Shown here piece by piece: positions 18,452 to 28,434 of a stretch of DNA of 56,269 nt (positions within the stretch are counted from its first letter, which is position 1; every line of letters starts with the position of its first letter). Position numbers and translations under genes: made by a program. The notes beneath the pieces were generated by a model that was not told the origin of the DNA, made no database searches, and worked only from the letters and a program-made list of their open reading frames with translations. Where the stretch lies: assembly GCA_004322015.1 (NCBI GenBank), contig SCQT01000212.1:1-56269 (forward strand), written 5' to 3'. The DNA comes from Chitinophagaceae bacterium (lineage in GTDB: Bacteria > Bacteroidota > Bacteroidia > Chitinophagales > Chitinophagaceae).

Positions 18452-19507
18452 ATGAAAAATAAAATTCTTTTATTAGGGTTAGTCATTACGGTAGTGTGCG
18501 TAGAAATTTTTTCCGGGTGTAAGAAACATACTGCCACACCGCAATACAACACCGATAAATCTGCATTAACTTCTTTAATTGATTCGGCAACCACATTCTT
18601 AAATAATATTCAGGAAGGAAATAAGCCCGGAGAATATGCCCCAGGATCAAAAGATACCTTAAACGCTACTATCAGTCTTGCTTTGCAGGTTAAAAATCAA
18701 AATATTTTCACTCAACAACAGGTTAACAATACGAGCGCGAATTTAGAAAGGGTCGTTTTATTTGTCAGGTCGAGAGTAATACAGCAAGTGTCTGCAGCTA
18801 ATCTGGTGGCATATTGGAGATTTGATGGTAATGCAAATGATACTTCGGGTAATGGACATAATGGTACCCTGGAATCGGGATGGTTGGGCGCAAGCGCTTC
18901 AACTGTGACTCCCGGAAATACATTACCCCAATTGACGGACGACCGTTTTGGAAGGCCTGATATGGCGTATCATTTTGCAAACGGAGCCTATATTGATATT
19001 CCTTACGACCGTGCACTTAATCCGCAGAGTTTTACTATTAGTTTATGGATAAGAGCAGATACAACTGTTCCCGGAAACTATATGTTTTCTTTAGACAGAT
19101 GGAATGGATATAAGTTTCAATTGCAGTCAAACAACTTCCTGTTTCTTACTGTCAGCACAGACCAGGGGATCCATGATGTGGATGATAACCCCGGGACAAT
19201 TCCATTGCATATTTGGACTCAGGCAGCCGTTTCCTATACTAATGGTACAGAAAAATTCTATATTAACGGGCAATTGATAAAGACAGTTCAGGTTAATGGC
19301 AATCCTGTTACTTTAAGTAATCCGGTAGATTTGGTTATAGGGAATGAGTTGCCTAAGAATGATTATAATTTTACGGATGCGAATAATCCTGATTATTTTT
19401 GGGGAGCCAATTATTTTACAGGTTCCATGGATGAAATCAGATTCTACAATACCGCATTGTCAGATGCAGATATTTATTCTATTTATACTATTGAGAAAAG
19501 TTTATAG
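18452..19507 (+). CDS. LamG/concanavalin-like surface lipoprotein
   Basis: Predicted outer-membrane lipoprotein of 351 residues with lipobox IFSGC near residue 22. The N-terminal helical part (about 35-110, SALTSLIDSATTFLNNI) resembles the small helical module seen in SusE/F-position proteins. Residues about 118-345 form a LamG-type concanavalin-A-like jelly-roll domain: LVAYWRFDGNANDTSGNGHN, then FTISLWIRAD, EKFYINGQLI, then GSMDEIRFYNTALSDADI. It follows susD by 11 bases. From its position it is most likely a surface glycan-binding protein; an enzymatic role cannot be excluded. No catalytic motif was recognised. Confidence 0.82.
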   Translation: MKNKILLLGLVITVVCVEIFSGCKKHTATPQYNTDKSALTSLIDSATTFLNNIQEGNKPGEYAPGSKDTLNATISLALQVKNQNIFTQQQVNNTSANLERVVLFVRSRVIQQVSAANLVAYWRFDGNANDTSGNGHNGTLESGWLGASASTVTPGNTLPQLTDDRFGRPDMAYHFANGAYIDIPYDRALNPQSFTISLWIRADTTVPGNYMFSLDRWNGYKFQLQSNNFLFLTVSTDQGIHDVDDNPGTIPLHIWTQAAVSYTNGTEKFYINGQLIKTVQVNGNPVTLSNPVDLVIGNELPKNDYNFTDANNPDYFWGANYFTGSMDEIRFYNTALSDADIYSIYTIEKSL

Positions 19508-19541
19508 TTTAGCGGATAAAATCATTCTATAATTTTATTCC

Positions 19542-20873
19542 ATGAAACGATATGTCATTCTTATCTCCTCCGTAGCTGCTCTGGGGGGATTGCTGTTCGG
19601 TTTTGATACGGCGGTTATTGCAGGAACTATTTCCGCATTGAAGAGTTATTGGGACCTGTCAGATTCGGCTATCGGTCTGGTGGTGGCAGCTGCGTCGCTC
19701 GGTTGTATTCCGGGAGCCTTCTTCGCCGGGCGCTTTGCGGATCATTATGGCAGAAAAAAGATGATGCTGACTACAGCCGTGCTGTATATTATTGCGGCAT
19801 TGGGAAGCGGGTTAGCCGGAAGTTACGTACAATTAGTCGTTTTTCGTTTCATCGGCGGATTGGCTATCGGCATGGCATCCACCTTGGCGCCTATTTATAT
19901 TTCGGAAGTAGCGCCGGCTCAATACAGAGGGCGGTTGGGCATGTCGCAGCAATTGGCCATTGTGATCGGAATTCTCATCGCCTTTATATCCAATTATTTT
20001 ATTACAGATATCATCAGCGGTCATGAGCAATGGCGTTATATGCTGGGAGCGGCGCTCATCCCCTCCCTGGTATTTTTTATTTTATTGTTGTGGGTACCTG
20101 AAAGTCCGCGGTGGCTGATTATCAAAGACAGGAATGACCAGGCACGGAATATCTTCGGGAAAATATATGCCGCAGGGGAAGCGGAGAATGAACTGGCTTC
20201 TGTAAAATCAGATGTGGATCAAAACAAGCAAAAGATAAAGTTCTCGGACATTTTTTTACCCCGTTTCAAAAAAATAGTGATCATCGGGATTATATTCGCC
20301 GGCATTGCCCAACTTACGGGGATCAACATTATATTTTATTATGCACCCCTGATATTTGAGAAAACGCACGTGGGTGGCAGTGTACTTTTTCAAACCGTGT
20401 TAACGGGAATTGTTAATCTCATTTTTACGATAATAGCCTTTGCTTTGATTGATCGTTTCGGGAGAAAGAAATTATTATTGTTCGGGTCGGCGGTGATGGG
20501 TATTTGTATGTTGATCGTAGGCTGGCTTTTCTATACCGGTAATCTGAGCAATTACCTGGTGCTGATCACCATTTTTGTTTACATAGCAGCGTTTGCCTGT
20601 ACGTGGGGTTCCGTATTATGGGTATATGTGGCTGAAATATTCCCCAATAAGATCCGGGGTCATGCCACTTCTTTTGCTGTTTTTGGGAACTGGACGGCCA
20701 ATGCCATTGTATCCTACACTTTTCCGGTGATGCTGAGTGGGTTGGGAGCGCCGGTTACGTTTTTCATTTATGGTATTATTAATTTTGGCATGATCTGGTT
20801 TGTAAGTCGCTATATTTTTGAAACCAAAGGGGTGAAGCTTGAAAAAATTGAACAGTTGTATGTCAATGTTTGA
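19542..20873 (+). CDS. sugar:proton symporter, MFS sugar porter family
   Basis: Inner-membrane importer for a neutral sugar (XylE/GalP/GLUT-like). Family signatures: GGLLFGFDTAVIAG in helix 1, RFADHYGRKK in loop 2-3, RFIGGLAIGMAS, PESPRWLI before the central loop, GINIIFYYAP in helix 7 and DRFGRKKLL in loop 8-9. About 12 helices in 443 residues. It is 34 bases after the LamG lipoprotein gene and ends this cluster. It probably imports the monosaccharide released by the surface and periplasmic system. Which sugar cannot be read from the sequence. Confidence 0.93.
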   Translation: MKRYVILISSVAALGGLLFGFDTAVIAGTISALKSYWDLSDSAIGLVVAAASLGCIPGAFFAGRFADHYGRKKMMLTTAVLYIIAALGSGLAGSYVQLVVFRFIGGLAIGMASTLAPIYISEVAPAQYRGRLGMSQQLAIVIGILIAFISNYFITDIISGHEQWRYMLGAALIPSLVFFILLLWVPESPRWLIIKDRNDQARNIFGKIYAAGEAENELASVKSDVDQNKQKIKFSDIFLPRFKKIVIIGIIFAGIAQLTGINIIFYYAPLIFEKTHVGGSVLFQTVLTGIVNLIFTIIAFALIDRFGRKKLLLFGSAVMGICMLIVGWLFYTGNLSNYLVLITIFVYIAAFACTWGSVLWVYVAEIFPNKIRGHATSFAVFGNWTANAIVSYTFPVMLSGLGAPVTFFIYGIINFGMIWFVSRYIFETKGVKLEKIEQLYVNV

Positions 20874-20907
20874 TTTAGATGGAGATGTATTATGAAAAGG
20901 GCGTTTG

Positions 20908-20935
20908 GTTACTTTTCCATCATGAGAAAAGTAAC
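20908..20935. terminator. 10-bp hairpin after the sugar porter gene
   Basis: gttacttttc (20908-20917), loop catcatga, gaaaagtaac (20926-20935), a perfect stem. It lies 35 bases after the porter stop and has no strong T-run. It may act as a terminator or RNA stabiliser, or be a dispersed palindrome. Confidence 0.5.
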
Positions 20936-21023
20936 ACAGAACTAAATTGGTAAGAAAATCAGCTATCTGGATTTACCCATCTTGTATAATTGTGGAAAAT
21001 AATTGAAAGATAAATTTGGTTAT

Positions 21024-21055
21024 TCTCCACAAAGCCGCGAAGTTCACGAAGAGAA
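21024..21055. repeat. text-like intergenic repeat (CCACAAAG...CGAAG...CACGAAGAG)
   Basis: The words ccacaaagccgcgaag and ttcacgaagagaa occur in the gap before the PQQ dehydrogenase gene, bracketed by ttctc and gagaa. Sequences of this wording recur between genes in many environmental bacterial genomes. Coding potential was not seen. Confidence 0.4.
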
Positions 21056-21145
21056 ATAATCAGGATGTTTAACAAAAGTATTTTCTTATTTCTCATCTGA
21101 TCTTTAGAGGATAAGGGAGTTTAAATTTTTTAAAATTCCGGAGAG

Positions 21146-23317
21146 ATGCTAAAAAATTTGTTTGTTTTGGTTATTATTTCTTTTGGGATCGAATCCTTAA
21201 CCGGTTGTACAAATAATCAGCAATATTTGACCAATAAGAATAACTGGCCGGTTTATCAGGGTAATAAATTCAGTTCTCATTATTCACTTCTGAAGCAAAT
21301 AGATACCGGCAATGTAAAGCAATTAAAAATTGCCTGGATCTATCATACCGGAGATGCAGATACGGCTACTCAATCTGAGATTGAATGTAACCCCATTGAG
21401 ATTGACGGAATCCTTTATGGAACTTCTCCTGAGCTGAAGTTATTTGCCCTTGATGCCGCTACAGGAAAGCCGAAATGGGTCTTTGATCCCTTCGCCAATA
21501 TACGTTTGACCCATGTTCAGATAAATTTTAATCGTTCGGTAACTTATTGGGCTAAAGGAGATGATAAGAGAATTTTCTATGCTGCAGGTTCCTGTTTATA
21601 TGCAGTAGATGCACAAACGGGAAAATTAGTTCCTTCCTTTGGCGATGAGGGAAAAGTCAATTTACATGATGGGTTAGGTCCGGATGTGGGTAAACTATAC
21701 GTTACTGCCACTTCACCCGGTATCATTTATAAGGATTTGCTGATCATGGGAACGCGGGTTGCTGAAACGAATCCTGCCGCACCGGGTGATATAAGAGCCT
21801 ATGATGTTATTACCGGTAAAATCAAATGGATATTTCACACTATTCCGCACCCCGGTGAGGTCGGGTATAACACATGGGAAGATCCCGATGCGTGGAAACA
21901 TACGGGCGGTGCTAATTGCTGGGCGGGTATGAGTTTGGATGAAAAAAGAGGGATTGTATATGTGCCAACCGGTTCGGCTACTTTTGATTTTTACGGCGGA
22001 CTTAGAAAAGGGAAAGATTTATTTTCAAACTGCCTTATCGCATTAAATGCATCCAACGGAAAATTAATCTGGTATTACCAAACGATCCATCATGATTTAT
22101 GGGATCGGGATATCCCTTCACCACCGAATCTTGTTACAATTGATCATGATGGGAAAAAAGCAGATGTAGTTGCACAGGTAACTAAAACAGGATATGTGTT
22201 TGTTTTTGATCGTGTCTCGGGTAAACCTTTATTTCCGATCAAAGAGGAGCCGGTGCCCGACACTCCGGCATTGCCCGGTGAGCAGCCATGGCCGACACAG
22301 CCCATTCCGCAAATACCGAAACCATTCATGGAACAGCATTTTGCAATGAATGATATCAATAATCTGGTGCCTGATTCCTCTCGGGCAATGGTCAGGAAAG
22401 AATTGTCTCTGTTACAACCTGAAAATAATATGTTTGAACCGCCTTCCGAAAGAGGGACGATTATTTTCCCCGGATTTGACGGAGGGGCAGAATGGGGGGG
22501 GGCCTCTTTTGACCCAACCACAGGACTTCTATATATCAATGCTAATCAGGTACCATGGTCTTTAACAATGGAAAAAAATAATTCCATGAAAGCTATTTCG
22601 GGCCAAACAATTGCCGGACGCGGAAGGGTTGTTTATATGGGTAATTGCGTTGCGTGTCATGGAGGCAACAGGAGGGGAGGCGGGGATTATCCATCTTTAG
22701 TTGATCTGAATAAAGTTTTATCTGAGAATCAGGTATTGAATATTGTGAGTAACGGGCGGGGCATGATGCCTGCTTTTACACAAATTCCGGAAGATGATAA
22801 AAAGGCATTGGTTTCTTTTTTATTAGATTTAGAAAACGGACATCAACCATTTGTTTCGAAATCTAAACCTGATGAAAGTCAGAAATTGATGCCATACACC
22901 ATGACAGGGTATAAAAAGATCAGGACTCCTGAAGGATATCCGGCTAATAAGCCGCCATGGGGAACGTTGACAGCGATAAATTTAAATACAGGGAAAACAA
23001 TTTGGCAGATACCACTTGGCGAATATCCCGAATTGATTAAGAAAGGATTTCCGGTTACCGGTACAGAAAATTATGGTGGAGCGGTTGTAACGGCAGGCGG
23101 ATTATTAATTATCGCTGCTACCTCAGATAATAAAATAAGGGCATTTAATAAAAGAACGGGAGAATTATTATGGGAAGCTAATCTTCCTGCCTCCGGATTT
23201 GCAACGCCCTCCACTTATGAAGTAAACGGAAAGCAATATGTAGTCATAGCTTGTGGAGGAGGAAAGCTGGATACGCCCTCAGGGGATGCGTATGTGGCTT
23301 TTGCGTTACCCAAATAA
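21146..23317 (+). CDS. PQQ-dependent quinoprotein dehydrogenase with built-in cytochrome c domain
   Basis: Periplasmic or outer-membrane lipoprotein oxidising an alcohol or sugar and passing electrons to heme. The signal peptide ends in lipobox SLTGC (Cys about 21). Residues about 33-470 and 600-723 form the eight-bladed propeller of PQQ dehydrogenases (WPVYQGNKFSSHYS at the start, HHDLWDRDIPSPPNLV, and the C-terminal ENYGGAVVTAGGLL). A cytochrome c domain is inserted at about 490-570, with heme motif CVACH at 501-505 and likely axial Met in GRGMMPAF. The length, 723 residues, fits the glucose-dehydrogenase-like group with an inserted cytochrome. Substrate unknown. It is 272 bases after the sugar porter and before the GH130 gene. 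Confidence 0.9.
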   Translation: MLKNLFVLVIISFGIESLTGCTNNQQYLTNKNNWPVYQGNKFSSHYSLLKQIDTGNVKQLKIAWIYHTGDADTATQSEIECNPIEIDGILYGTSPELKLFALDAATGKPKWVFDPFANIRLTHVQINFNRSVTYWAKGDDKRIFYAAGSCLYAVDAQTGKLVPSFGDEGKVNLHDGLGPDVGKLYVTATSPGIIYKDLLIMGTRVAETNPAAPGDIRAYDVITGKIKWIFHTIPHPGEVGYNTWEDPDAWKHTGGANCWAGMSLDEKRGIVYVPTGSATFDFYGGLRKGKDLFSNCLIALNASNGKLIWYYQTIHHDLWDRDIPSPPNLVTIDHDGKKADVVAQVTKTGYVFVFDRVSGKPLFPIKEEPVPDTPALPGEQPWPTQPIPQIPKPFMEQHFAMNDINNLVPDSSRAMVRKELSLLQPENNMFEPPSERGTIIFPGFDGGAEWGGASFDPTTGLLYINANQVPWSLTMEKNNSMKAISGQTIAGRGRVVYMGNCVACHGGNRRGGGDYPSLVDLNKVLSENQVLNIVSNGRGMMPAFTQIPEDDKKALVSFLLDLENGHQPFVSKSKPDESQKLMPYTMTGYKKIRTPEGYPANKPPWGTLTAINLNTGKTIWQIPLGEYPELIKKGFPVTGTENYGGAVVTAGGLLIIAATSDNKIRAFNKRTGELLWEANLPASGFATPSTYEVNGKQYVVIACGGGKLDTPSGDAYVAFALPK

Positions 23318-23409
23318 TGGTTGGATAAAAGTTCCTTATGTTTCCTTATGTCTTTCAACCAAACAACAGATTAATATCGTTCAACTTTGAAAATAGAGGT
23401 GTTATTAAA

Positions 23410-24603
23410 ATGAATAAACAGAACTTTATGACACACAAAAATCTAATCCTTCCATCTTTATTCCTGATCTTACTGGTATCCTGCCATTCGGTAACAAAGC
23501 AGCATTCAAACAACAACAATACAACTATTCAATCCGACACCTCCTGGGCACTTCTTCCATTTATAAAGGCAGATAGTGTCAATCCGGTACTAACACCGTC
23601 AGAGCAAACCTTCTTTGATCCGGTAAGAAAAGAGCAAGTAGCCTGGGAAGCTAAAGATGTATTCAATCCGGCAGTGGTGGTGAAGGATAATAGAATATAC
23701 ATGTTATACAGGGCACAGGACAGCATCGGGAAACCCGATGGTACCTCACGCATCGGATTGGCCGTTAGTACGGATGGGTTTCATTTTACGCGCTTTCCAC
23801 ATCCGGTTTTATATCCCGATAATGATACCTGTAAGAAATATGGATGGCAGGGCGGTTGTGAAGATCCGCGTGTAGTAGAGGATTCAGCAGGAACTTATTA
23901 CATGACCTATACTGCCTATGATGGGAAAACAGCCAGGTTATTTATTGCAACATCTAAAGACTTGGTTCATTGGAAAAAATGGGGAAGTGTTTTTGACCAT
24001 TCGGACAGCGGATTTTATTTGGACAGATGGACTAAGTCGGGCTCAATTGTTTCCGAATACGAAAATGGAACACCGGTTGCGGTAAAAATTAATAGTAAGT
24101 ATTGGATGTACTGGGGAGATCAGTTTATCTGGGCTGCCACTTCCACCGATCTGATCCATTGGACACCCATAAGAATGAAACCGGGGGAGACGCCGCCGGT
24201 TCCTCTCCGGAACCAGGCGCTTACCATGCCTGATCTTAAAATTGTTGTTCCGACAAGGAATGGGAAATTTGATAATGATCTGGTAGAATCCGGTCCGCCG
24301 GCGATGCTAACGCCTAAAGGTATCTTGCTCATTTATAACGGTCGTAATACTAAATCGGATGGTGATAGTTCTTTAGCCAATGGAACCTACAGCGGCGGAG
24401 AAATATTATTTGATAAAAATGATCCGGTTAAAATAATACATCGGTTAAATCACTATTTCATTACCCCCACCCGGCCGTATGAAATTTCAGGCCAGGTTAA
24501 TAATGTCTGTTTCCTCGAAGGATTGGTTCGGTTTAAAGGGAAATGGCTTTTATATTATGGAACGGCGGATAGTAAAATAGCGGTGGCTGTTTGCGATCAT
24601 TGA
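23410..24603 (+). CDS. GH130-family lipoprotein (beta-mannosidase or mannoside phosphorylase type)
   Basis: Secreted lipoprotein of 397 residues with lipobox LLVSC. The five-bladed fold of GH130 is recognisable in FNPAVVVKDNRIYMLYRAQD, GCEDPRVV (probable proton donor Asp152), YYMTYTAYDGKTA, VESGPPAMLTPKGILLIYNG and the closing LLYYGTADSKIAVAV. GH130 enzymes act on beta-1,2- or beta-1,4-linked mannosides, either by phosphorolysis or by hydrolysis. A secreted form fits a hydrolase better, since phosphorylases are usually cytoplasmic. The frame is open from an ATG at 23338, but the ATG at 23410 gives a proper lipoprotein signal. The family is confident; the activity is inferred. Confidence 0.85.
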   Translation: MNKQNFMTHKNLILPSLFLILLVSCHSVTKQHSNNNNTTIQSDTSWALLPFIKADSVNPVLTPSEQTFFDPVRKEQVAWEAKDVFNPAVVVKDNRIYMLYRAQDSIGKPDGTSRIGLAVSTDGFHFTRFPHPVLYPDNDTCKKYGWQGGCEDPRVVEDSAGTYYMTYTAYDGKTARLFIATSKDLVHWKKWGSVFDHSDSGFYLDRWTKSGSIVSEYENGTPVAVKINSKYWMYWGDQFIWAATSTDLIHWTPIRMKPGETPPVPLRNQALTMPDLKIVVPTRNGKFDNDLVESGPPAMLTPKGILLIYNGRNTKSDGDSSLANGTYSGGEILFDKNDPVKIIHRLNHYFITPTRPYEISGQVNNVCFLEGLVRFKGKWLLYYGTADSKIAVAVCDH

Positions 24604-25249
24604 ACCCTATATTAATAAAAACCTGAACCCCGACTCCGGCAAGTAAGCTCCTCCTGAACAATAATTCAGTTTTGGATGAATATTGTGGGGAAACAGGATT
24701 TCTTAGAATCTGTATAAGAAAGATTTGGATATTTAAAAATTTAGATTAATTTTACTTACGAATTGAAGGAACAGGAAGTTCCTGAAGAGGTAAATAAAAA
24801 ATAAAGCTTATTGACTAAAAGTTTATACTACTTACATCATATATCCGTTCTTATGAGTAATTTATCCCCTATCCCTGCCAGATATTTTTCTGATTTTCTT
24901 TTTTTTATTATTAGTGTAAGAAATAATCTTACAAACATTCTTTCTCCCGCGCATACTTTTGTTGTGAAAGGTGTCAGGAGGTGGCACAGCCTGCCCTGGC
25001 AATCAACTAAGGTGATAGACTTATCTTGTGGAATTCTTTTTAACTCTCCTGCTGTGGATGGTGTGTATGGTTTCACCTGTATTTTACCGGTCCCAGATAC
25101 TGATTCGAGATCCAACTGCGTTTACCCGACTACGTGATACGGAATAATTACCCGCTTTAACCTTACTAATAATTGGAATGGAAGGATGGTGCTTCAGGCC
25201 TATCTTTTTAATACGATCAATCAATTTTCATCATCTAAAAACCTGCAAA
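24604..25249. other. 646-base gap without a convincing gene
   Basis: Open frames exist on both strands (about 24811-25137), but neither has a recognisable domain, signal or start context. Seen here are a near-palindrome caggaa-g-ttcctg (24772-24784) and a CT-rich stretch near 24880-24960. Because the second SusC gene follows, the end of the gap probably holds its promoter and leader. I could not find a well-spaced -33/-7 pair. Confidence 0.5.
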
Positions 25250-28200
25250 ATGCGAATTGTTAAAATCCCGTTGCTTCTGCTCATTCTGACAGCAGCCTCC
25301 CTGTTTACAGGGGCAATCAATGCTTATTCCCGCGATGTTTCCGTCCATCATACAGGGAAAATTAATCTTCGGGGATCTATTCTTAAAACTTATACTGTCC
25401 CTTCTGCTTTTGGTTTACCCAATAAAATTGTCAGCGGAAAGGTCACGGACAATAATGGTAACCCGGTAGCCGGGGTGGCGGTCAGAGTTAAAGGGAAAGA
25501 TGTGGGCACTTATACTGACGGTAATGGTAATTATCATATAGAGGCTTCCGAAGGAGATGTACTGATCTTTTCTTCGGTGGGGTTTCAGACACAGCAAATA
25601 ACTGTAGGTAATGACAATAAAATTTCCCTGAAGTTGATCAGTTCTACTACCACCATGAATGAGGTGGTGGTTACTGCACTTGGAGTAAGCCGTAAAGAGA
25701 GTTCACTCACTTATGCCAATCAGGCAATCAGCGGGAGTGCTGTCAACAGCGTCAAATCTGATAATCTGATGGATGCATTAAACGGCAAGGTGGCCGGAGT
25801 AACTATATCTCCGAGTTCATCAGGAGTCGGGGGCTCGGTAAAAGTTATTATGAGAGGTAACAAAAATGCATTTGGTTCCAATCAGCCGTTATATGTAATA
25901 GATGGTATTCCAATGTCCAATAATTCCAATGCAAACGGTCAGCCTAACGGTACCTATGGCGGCGGTGCGGATGGCGGAGACGGCATTTCGAACCTGAACC
26001 CGGATGATATAGCCAGTATTACTTTCCTGGAAGGGGCTTCTGCAGCAGCTCTTTACGGCAGTCAGGCAGCCAATGGGGTAGTGCTTATTACCACCAAAAA
26101 AGGGATGACCGGCAAAGCTCAGATCCATTATTCGTCTTCTTTCACCGTCAACTCAATTTCCTACAAGCCCAAGTTTCAAAACCAATATGGAGAAACTCCG
26201 AACGGTAACCAAAGCTGGGGAGCCAAGTTAAGCGCCCCCGCATCGGGCAATAATTTATCCGCCTTTTTTGTAAAAGGTCAGAACTATACGAATTCAGTTG
26301 ATTTTTCAGCAGGGACGGCGCAGGCTCAGACTTATTTTTCCTATGCCAATACCAAAGCGAATGGGGTAATGCCTACTAATACATTAATGCGGAACAACTT
26401 TACTTTTCGTGAAGATGCAAATCTCTTACAAGATAAATTAACCCTGGAAGCAAATATTAATTATGTTACTCAGAAAATACACAATACTCCGCTGCAGGGC
26501 CTTTATTTGAATCCGCTTACAGGCCTTTATTTATTTCCGGTAGGGGTTGATATCAATCAATACAAAGAGAAGTATGGTGTGCCTGTAGCATCCAGGAACG
26601 GGTTACTTACGATGAACTGGGTAGCTAATGAGGACGTTCAATCAAATCCGTGGTGGCTTTTATACAAAGACCCTAATTTTTCCACCCGTAACCGCGTCAT
26701 TGTTAGTGTAGTGGCCAAATATCTGTTTACTGATTGGCTAAACCTGCAACTCCGCGGTAATACAGATCGTACAGCGGATACCTATGAACAGGATCTATCT
26801 GCGGGTTCCAATCCGGTGAATGTAGTGGGTAATAACGGATCCTTTACCGGCAACAGCCAGGCATTTACCCAAACTTATGGGGATGCTATTTTAAATTTCA
26901 ACATACCCATGAAATCTGACCTTAAAATTAACGGATTGCTGGGAGCCAGCATTACCAATCAAAACACGGTAGGGCAAAGCTATGGCGCAGGATCAGGTCT
27001 TGCAATCCCCAATGTATTCATCCTGCAGAATGTGTTGGCAAGTTCAAGCAGTCCTGTAAATACTTTACCTGCTAACCATAATCAGATCCAATCTGTTTTT
27101 GGTAACCTGAACTTTTCCTATAAAGATTGGTTGTATCTTGACCTTACCGGCAGAAATGACTGGTCATCCAATTTAGCATTTACCAATAATGAATCTTATT
27201 TCTATCCATCTGTCGGCCTTTCATTTATTTTAAGCGACGTGGTGACGTTGCCTAAATTCATTGATCTTGCCAAGATACGCGGATCCTATGCTGAAGTGGC
27301 ATCCCCTGTTCCTCAGTATATAACCAATCCGATCAACTATCTGGCAAATGGAGGAGCTGTTACTTTTAATACTGTGGAACCCAATCCCAAGCTAAAGCCT
27401 ACCAATACCAAATCAAAAGAAGCGGGAGTGGATTTACACCTTTTTGATGACAGAGTAAGTTTTAATTTTACCTGGTATTTAAACAATACTTACAATCAGT
27501 TCATTGAATATACTCCTGCTGCATCCACCGGATATACCGTAGGTTATCTGAATGCCGGCAATATCCAAAATAAAGGAATTGAATTAACCTTGTCTTATGA
27601 CGTAATCAAAGACAGAGCATTAAAATGGAATACTTCCATCAATTATTCAAGCAATAAAAATACGATTATAGAATTGAATCCTGCTGCACCCAATGCGCCG
27701 ATATGGTTGACAGGCTACCAGCCCAATGCTTATGGGTCTGCCTTAGTGAAAGGAGGTTCATGGGGCGATATCTATGGTGTCAAATTTAAAAGGAATGCTT
27801 CCGGACAGATCATGTTAAACAGCAGTAACCAACCCATTAATGATAATAAGTTTGTAAAAGTGGGGAACGCCAATCCCAAATGGCAAATGGGATGGAGTAA
27901 TGATTTCAATTTTAAGAACTTTGATCTTTCATTCCTGGTGGATGGGAAGTTTGGCGGCCAGGTTTTATCTATGACACAAATGATGATGGATAGCTATGGT
28001 GTATCTTCAGCAAGCGGCCAGGCACGTGAGAAAGGGTCTGTTACCATAAACGGTGTGGACCCCAGCGGAAAGCCGGTGACGAGTGTGGATCCCCAGGGCT
28101 GGTATTCTACCATCGGCGGCCGTTCGGGTATTGCGGAAGCCTATATGTACAGCGCCACGGTAGTCAGGCTGCGGCAGGTATCTTTGGGTTATAATTTCCC

Positions 28201-28387
28201 GATAAGGCAAAGCTTTATCAAAAGTTTGAGGTTGTCATTGATAGGAAGCAATCTGATCTATTTTTATAAAAAGGCTCCCTATGATCCTGAAATCACCATG
28301 TCAACCGGTAACGGGATGTCCGGGGTGGATGTGTTCACCCTGCCTACTACCAGAGATATGGGTGTGCAGCTCAATGTTTCATTTTAA
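25250..28387 (+). CDS. SusC/RagA-type TonB-dependent transporter without STN domain
   Basis: Outer-membrane oligosaccharide importer of 1045 residues. Signal peptide core IPLLLLILTAASLFTGAINA. Then a short linker, a carboxypeptidase-D regulatory-like domain (VSGKVTDNNGNPVAGVAVRV), a TonB-box-like MNEVVVTALGVSR, the plug (MRGNKNAFGSNQPLYVIDGI, then AALYGSQAANGVVLITTKKG) and the barrel ending in GVQLNVSF. I chose the ATG at 25250 over an upstream one at 25178 because it begins the signal peptide directly. Unlike the SusC encoded at 13517, it has no STN domain, so it is not expected to be controlled by the ECF/FecR pair. Confidence 0.95.
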   Translation: MRIVKIPLLLLILTAASLFTGAINAYSRDVSVHHTGKINLRGSILKTYTVPSAFGLPNKIVSGKVTDNNGNPVAGVAVRVKGKDVGTYTDGNGNYHIEASEGDVLIFSSVGFQTQQITVGNDNKISLKLISSTTTMNEVVVTALGVSRKESSLTYANQAISGSAVNSVKSDNLMDALNGKVAGVTISPSSSGVGGSVKVIMRGNKNAFGSNQPLYVIDGIPMSNNSNANGQPNGTYGGGADGGDGISNLNPDDIASITFLEGASAAALYGSQAANGVVLITTKKGMTGKAQIHYSSSFTVNSISYKPKFQNQYGETPNGNQSWGAKLSAPASGNNLSAFFVKGQNYTNSVDFSAGTAQAQTYFSYANTKANGVMPTNTLMRNNFTFREDANLLQDKLTLEANINYVTQKIHNTPLQGLYLNPLTGLYLFPVGVDINQYKEKYGVPVASRNGLLTMNWVANEDVQSNPWWLLYKDPNFSTRNRVIVSVVAKYLFTDWLNLQLRGNTDRTADTYEQDLSAGSNPVNVVGNNGSFTGNSQAFTQTYGDAILNFNIPMKSDLKINGLLGASITNQNTVGQSYGAGSGLAIPNVFILQNVLASSSSPVNTLPANHNQIQSVFGNLNFSYKDWLYLDLTGRNDWSSNLAFTNNESYFYPSVGLSFILSDVVTLPKFIDLAKIRGSYAEVASPVPQYITNPINYLANGGAVTFNTVEPNPKLKPTNTKSKEAGVDLHLFDDRVSFNFTWYLNNTYNQFIEYTPAASTGYTVGYLNAGNIQNKGIELTLSYDVIKDRALKWNTSINYSSNKNTIIELNPAAPNAPIWLTGYQPNAYGSALVKGGSWGDIYGVKFKRNASGQIMLNSSNQPINDNKFVKVGNANPKWQMGWSNDFNFKNFDLSFLVDGKFGGQVLSMTQMMMDSYGVSSASGQAREKGSVTINGVDPSGKPVTSVDPQGWYSTIGGRSGIAEAYMYSATVVRLRQVSLGYNFPIRQSFIKSLRLSLIGSNLIYFYKKAPYDPEITMSTGNGMSGVDVFTLPTTRDMGVQLNVSF

Positions 28388-28434
28388 ATCTTATAACTCA
28401 AAATCCGGCCTTTAAACAATAAAAATATTTTCAG

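Noticed and set aside
24811-25137. Overlapping open frames on both strands before the second susC
   Set aside because: No domain, no signal peptide, no start context, and both strands equally open.
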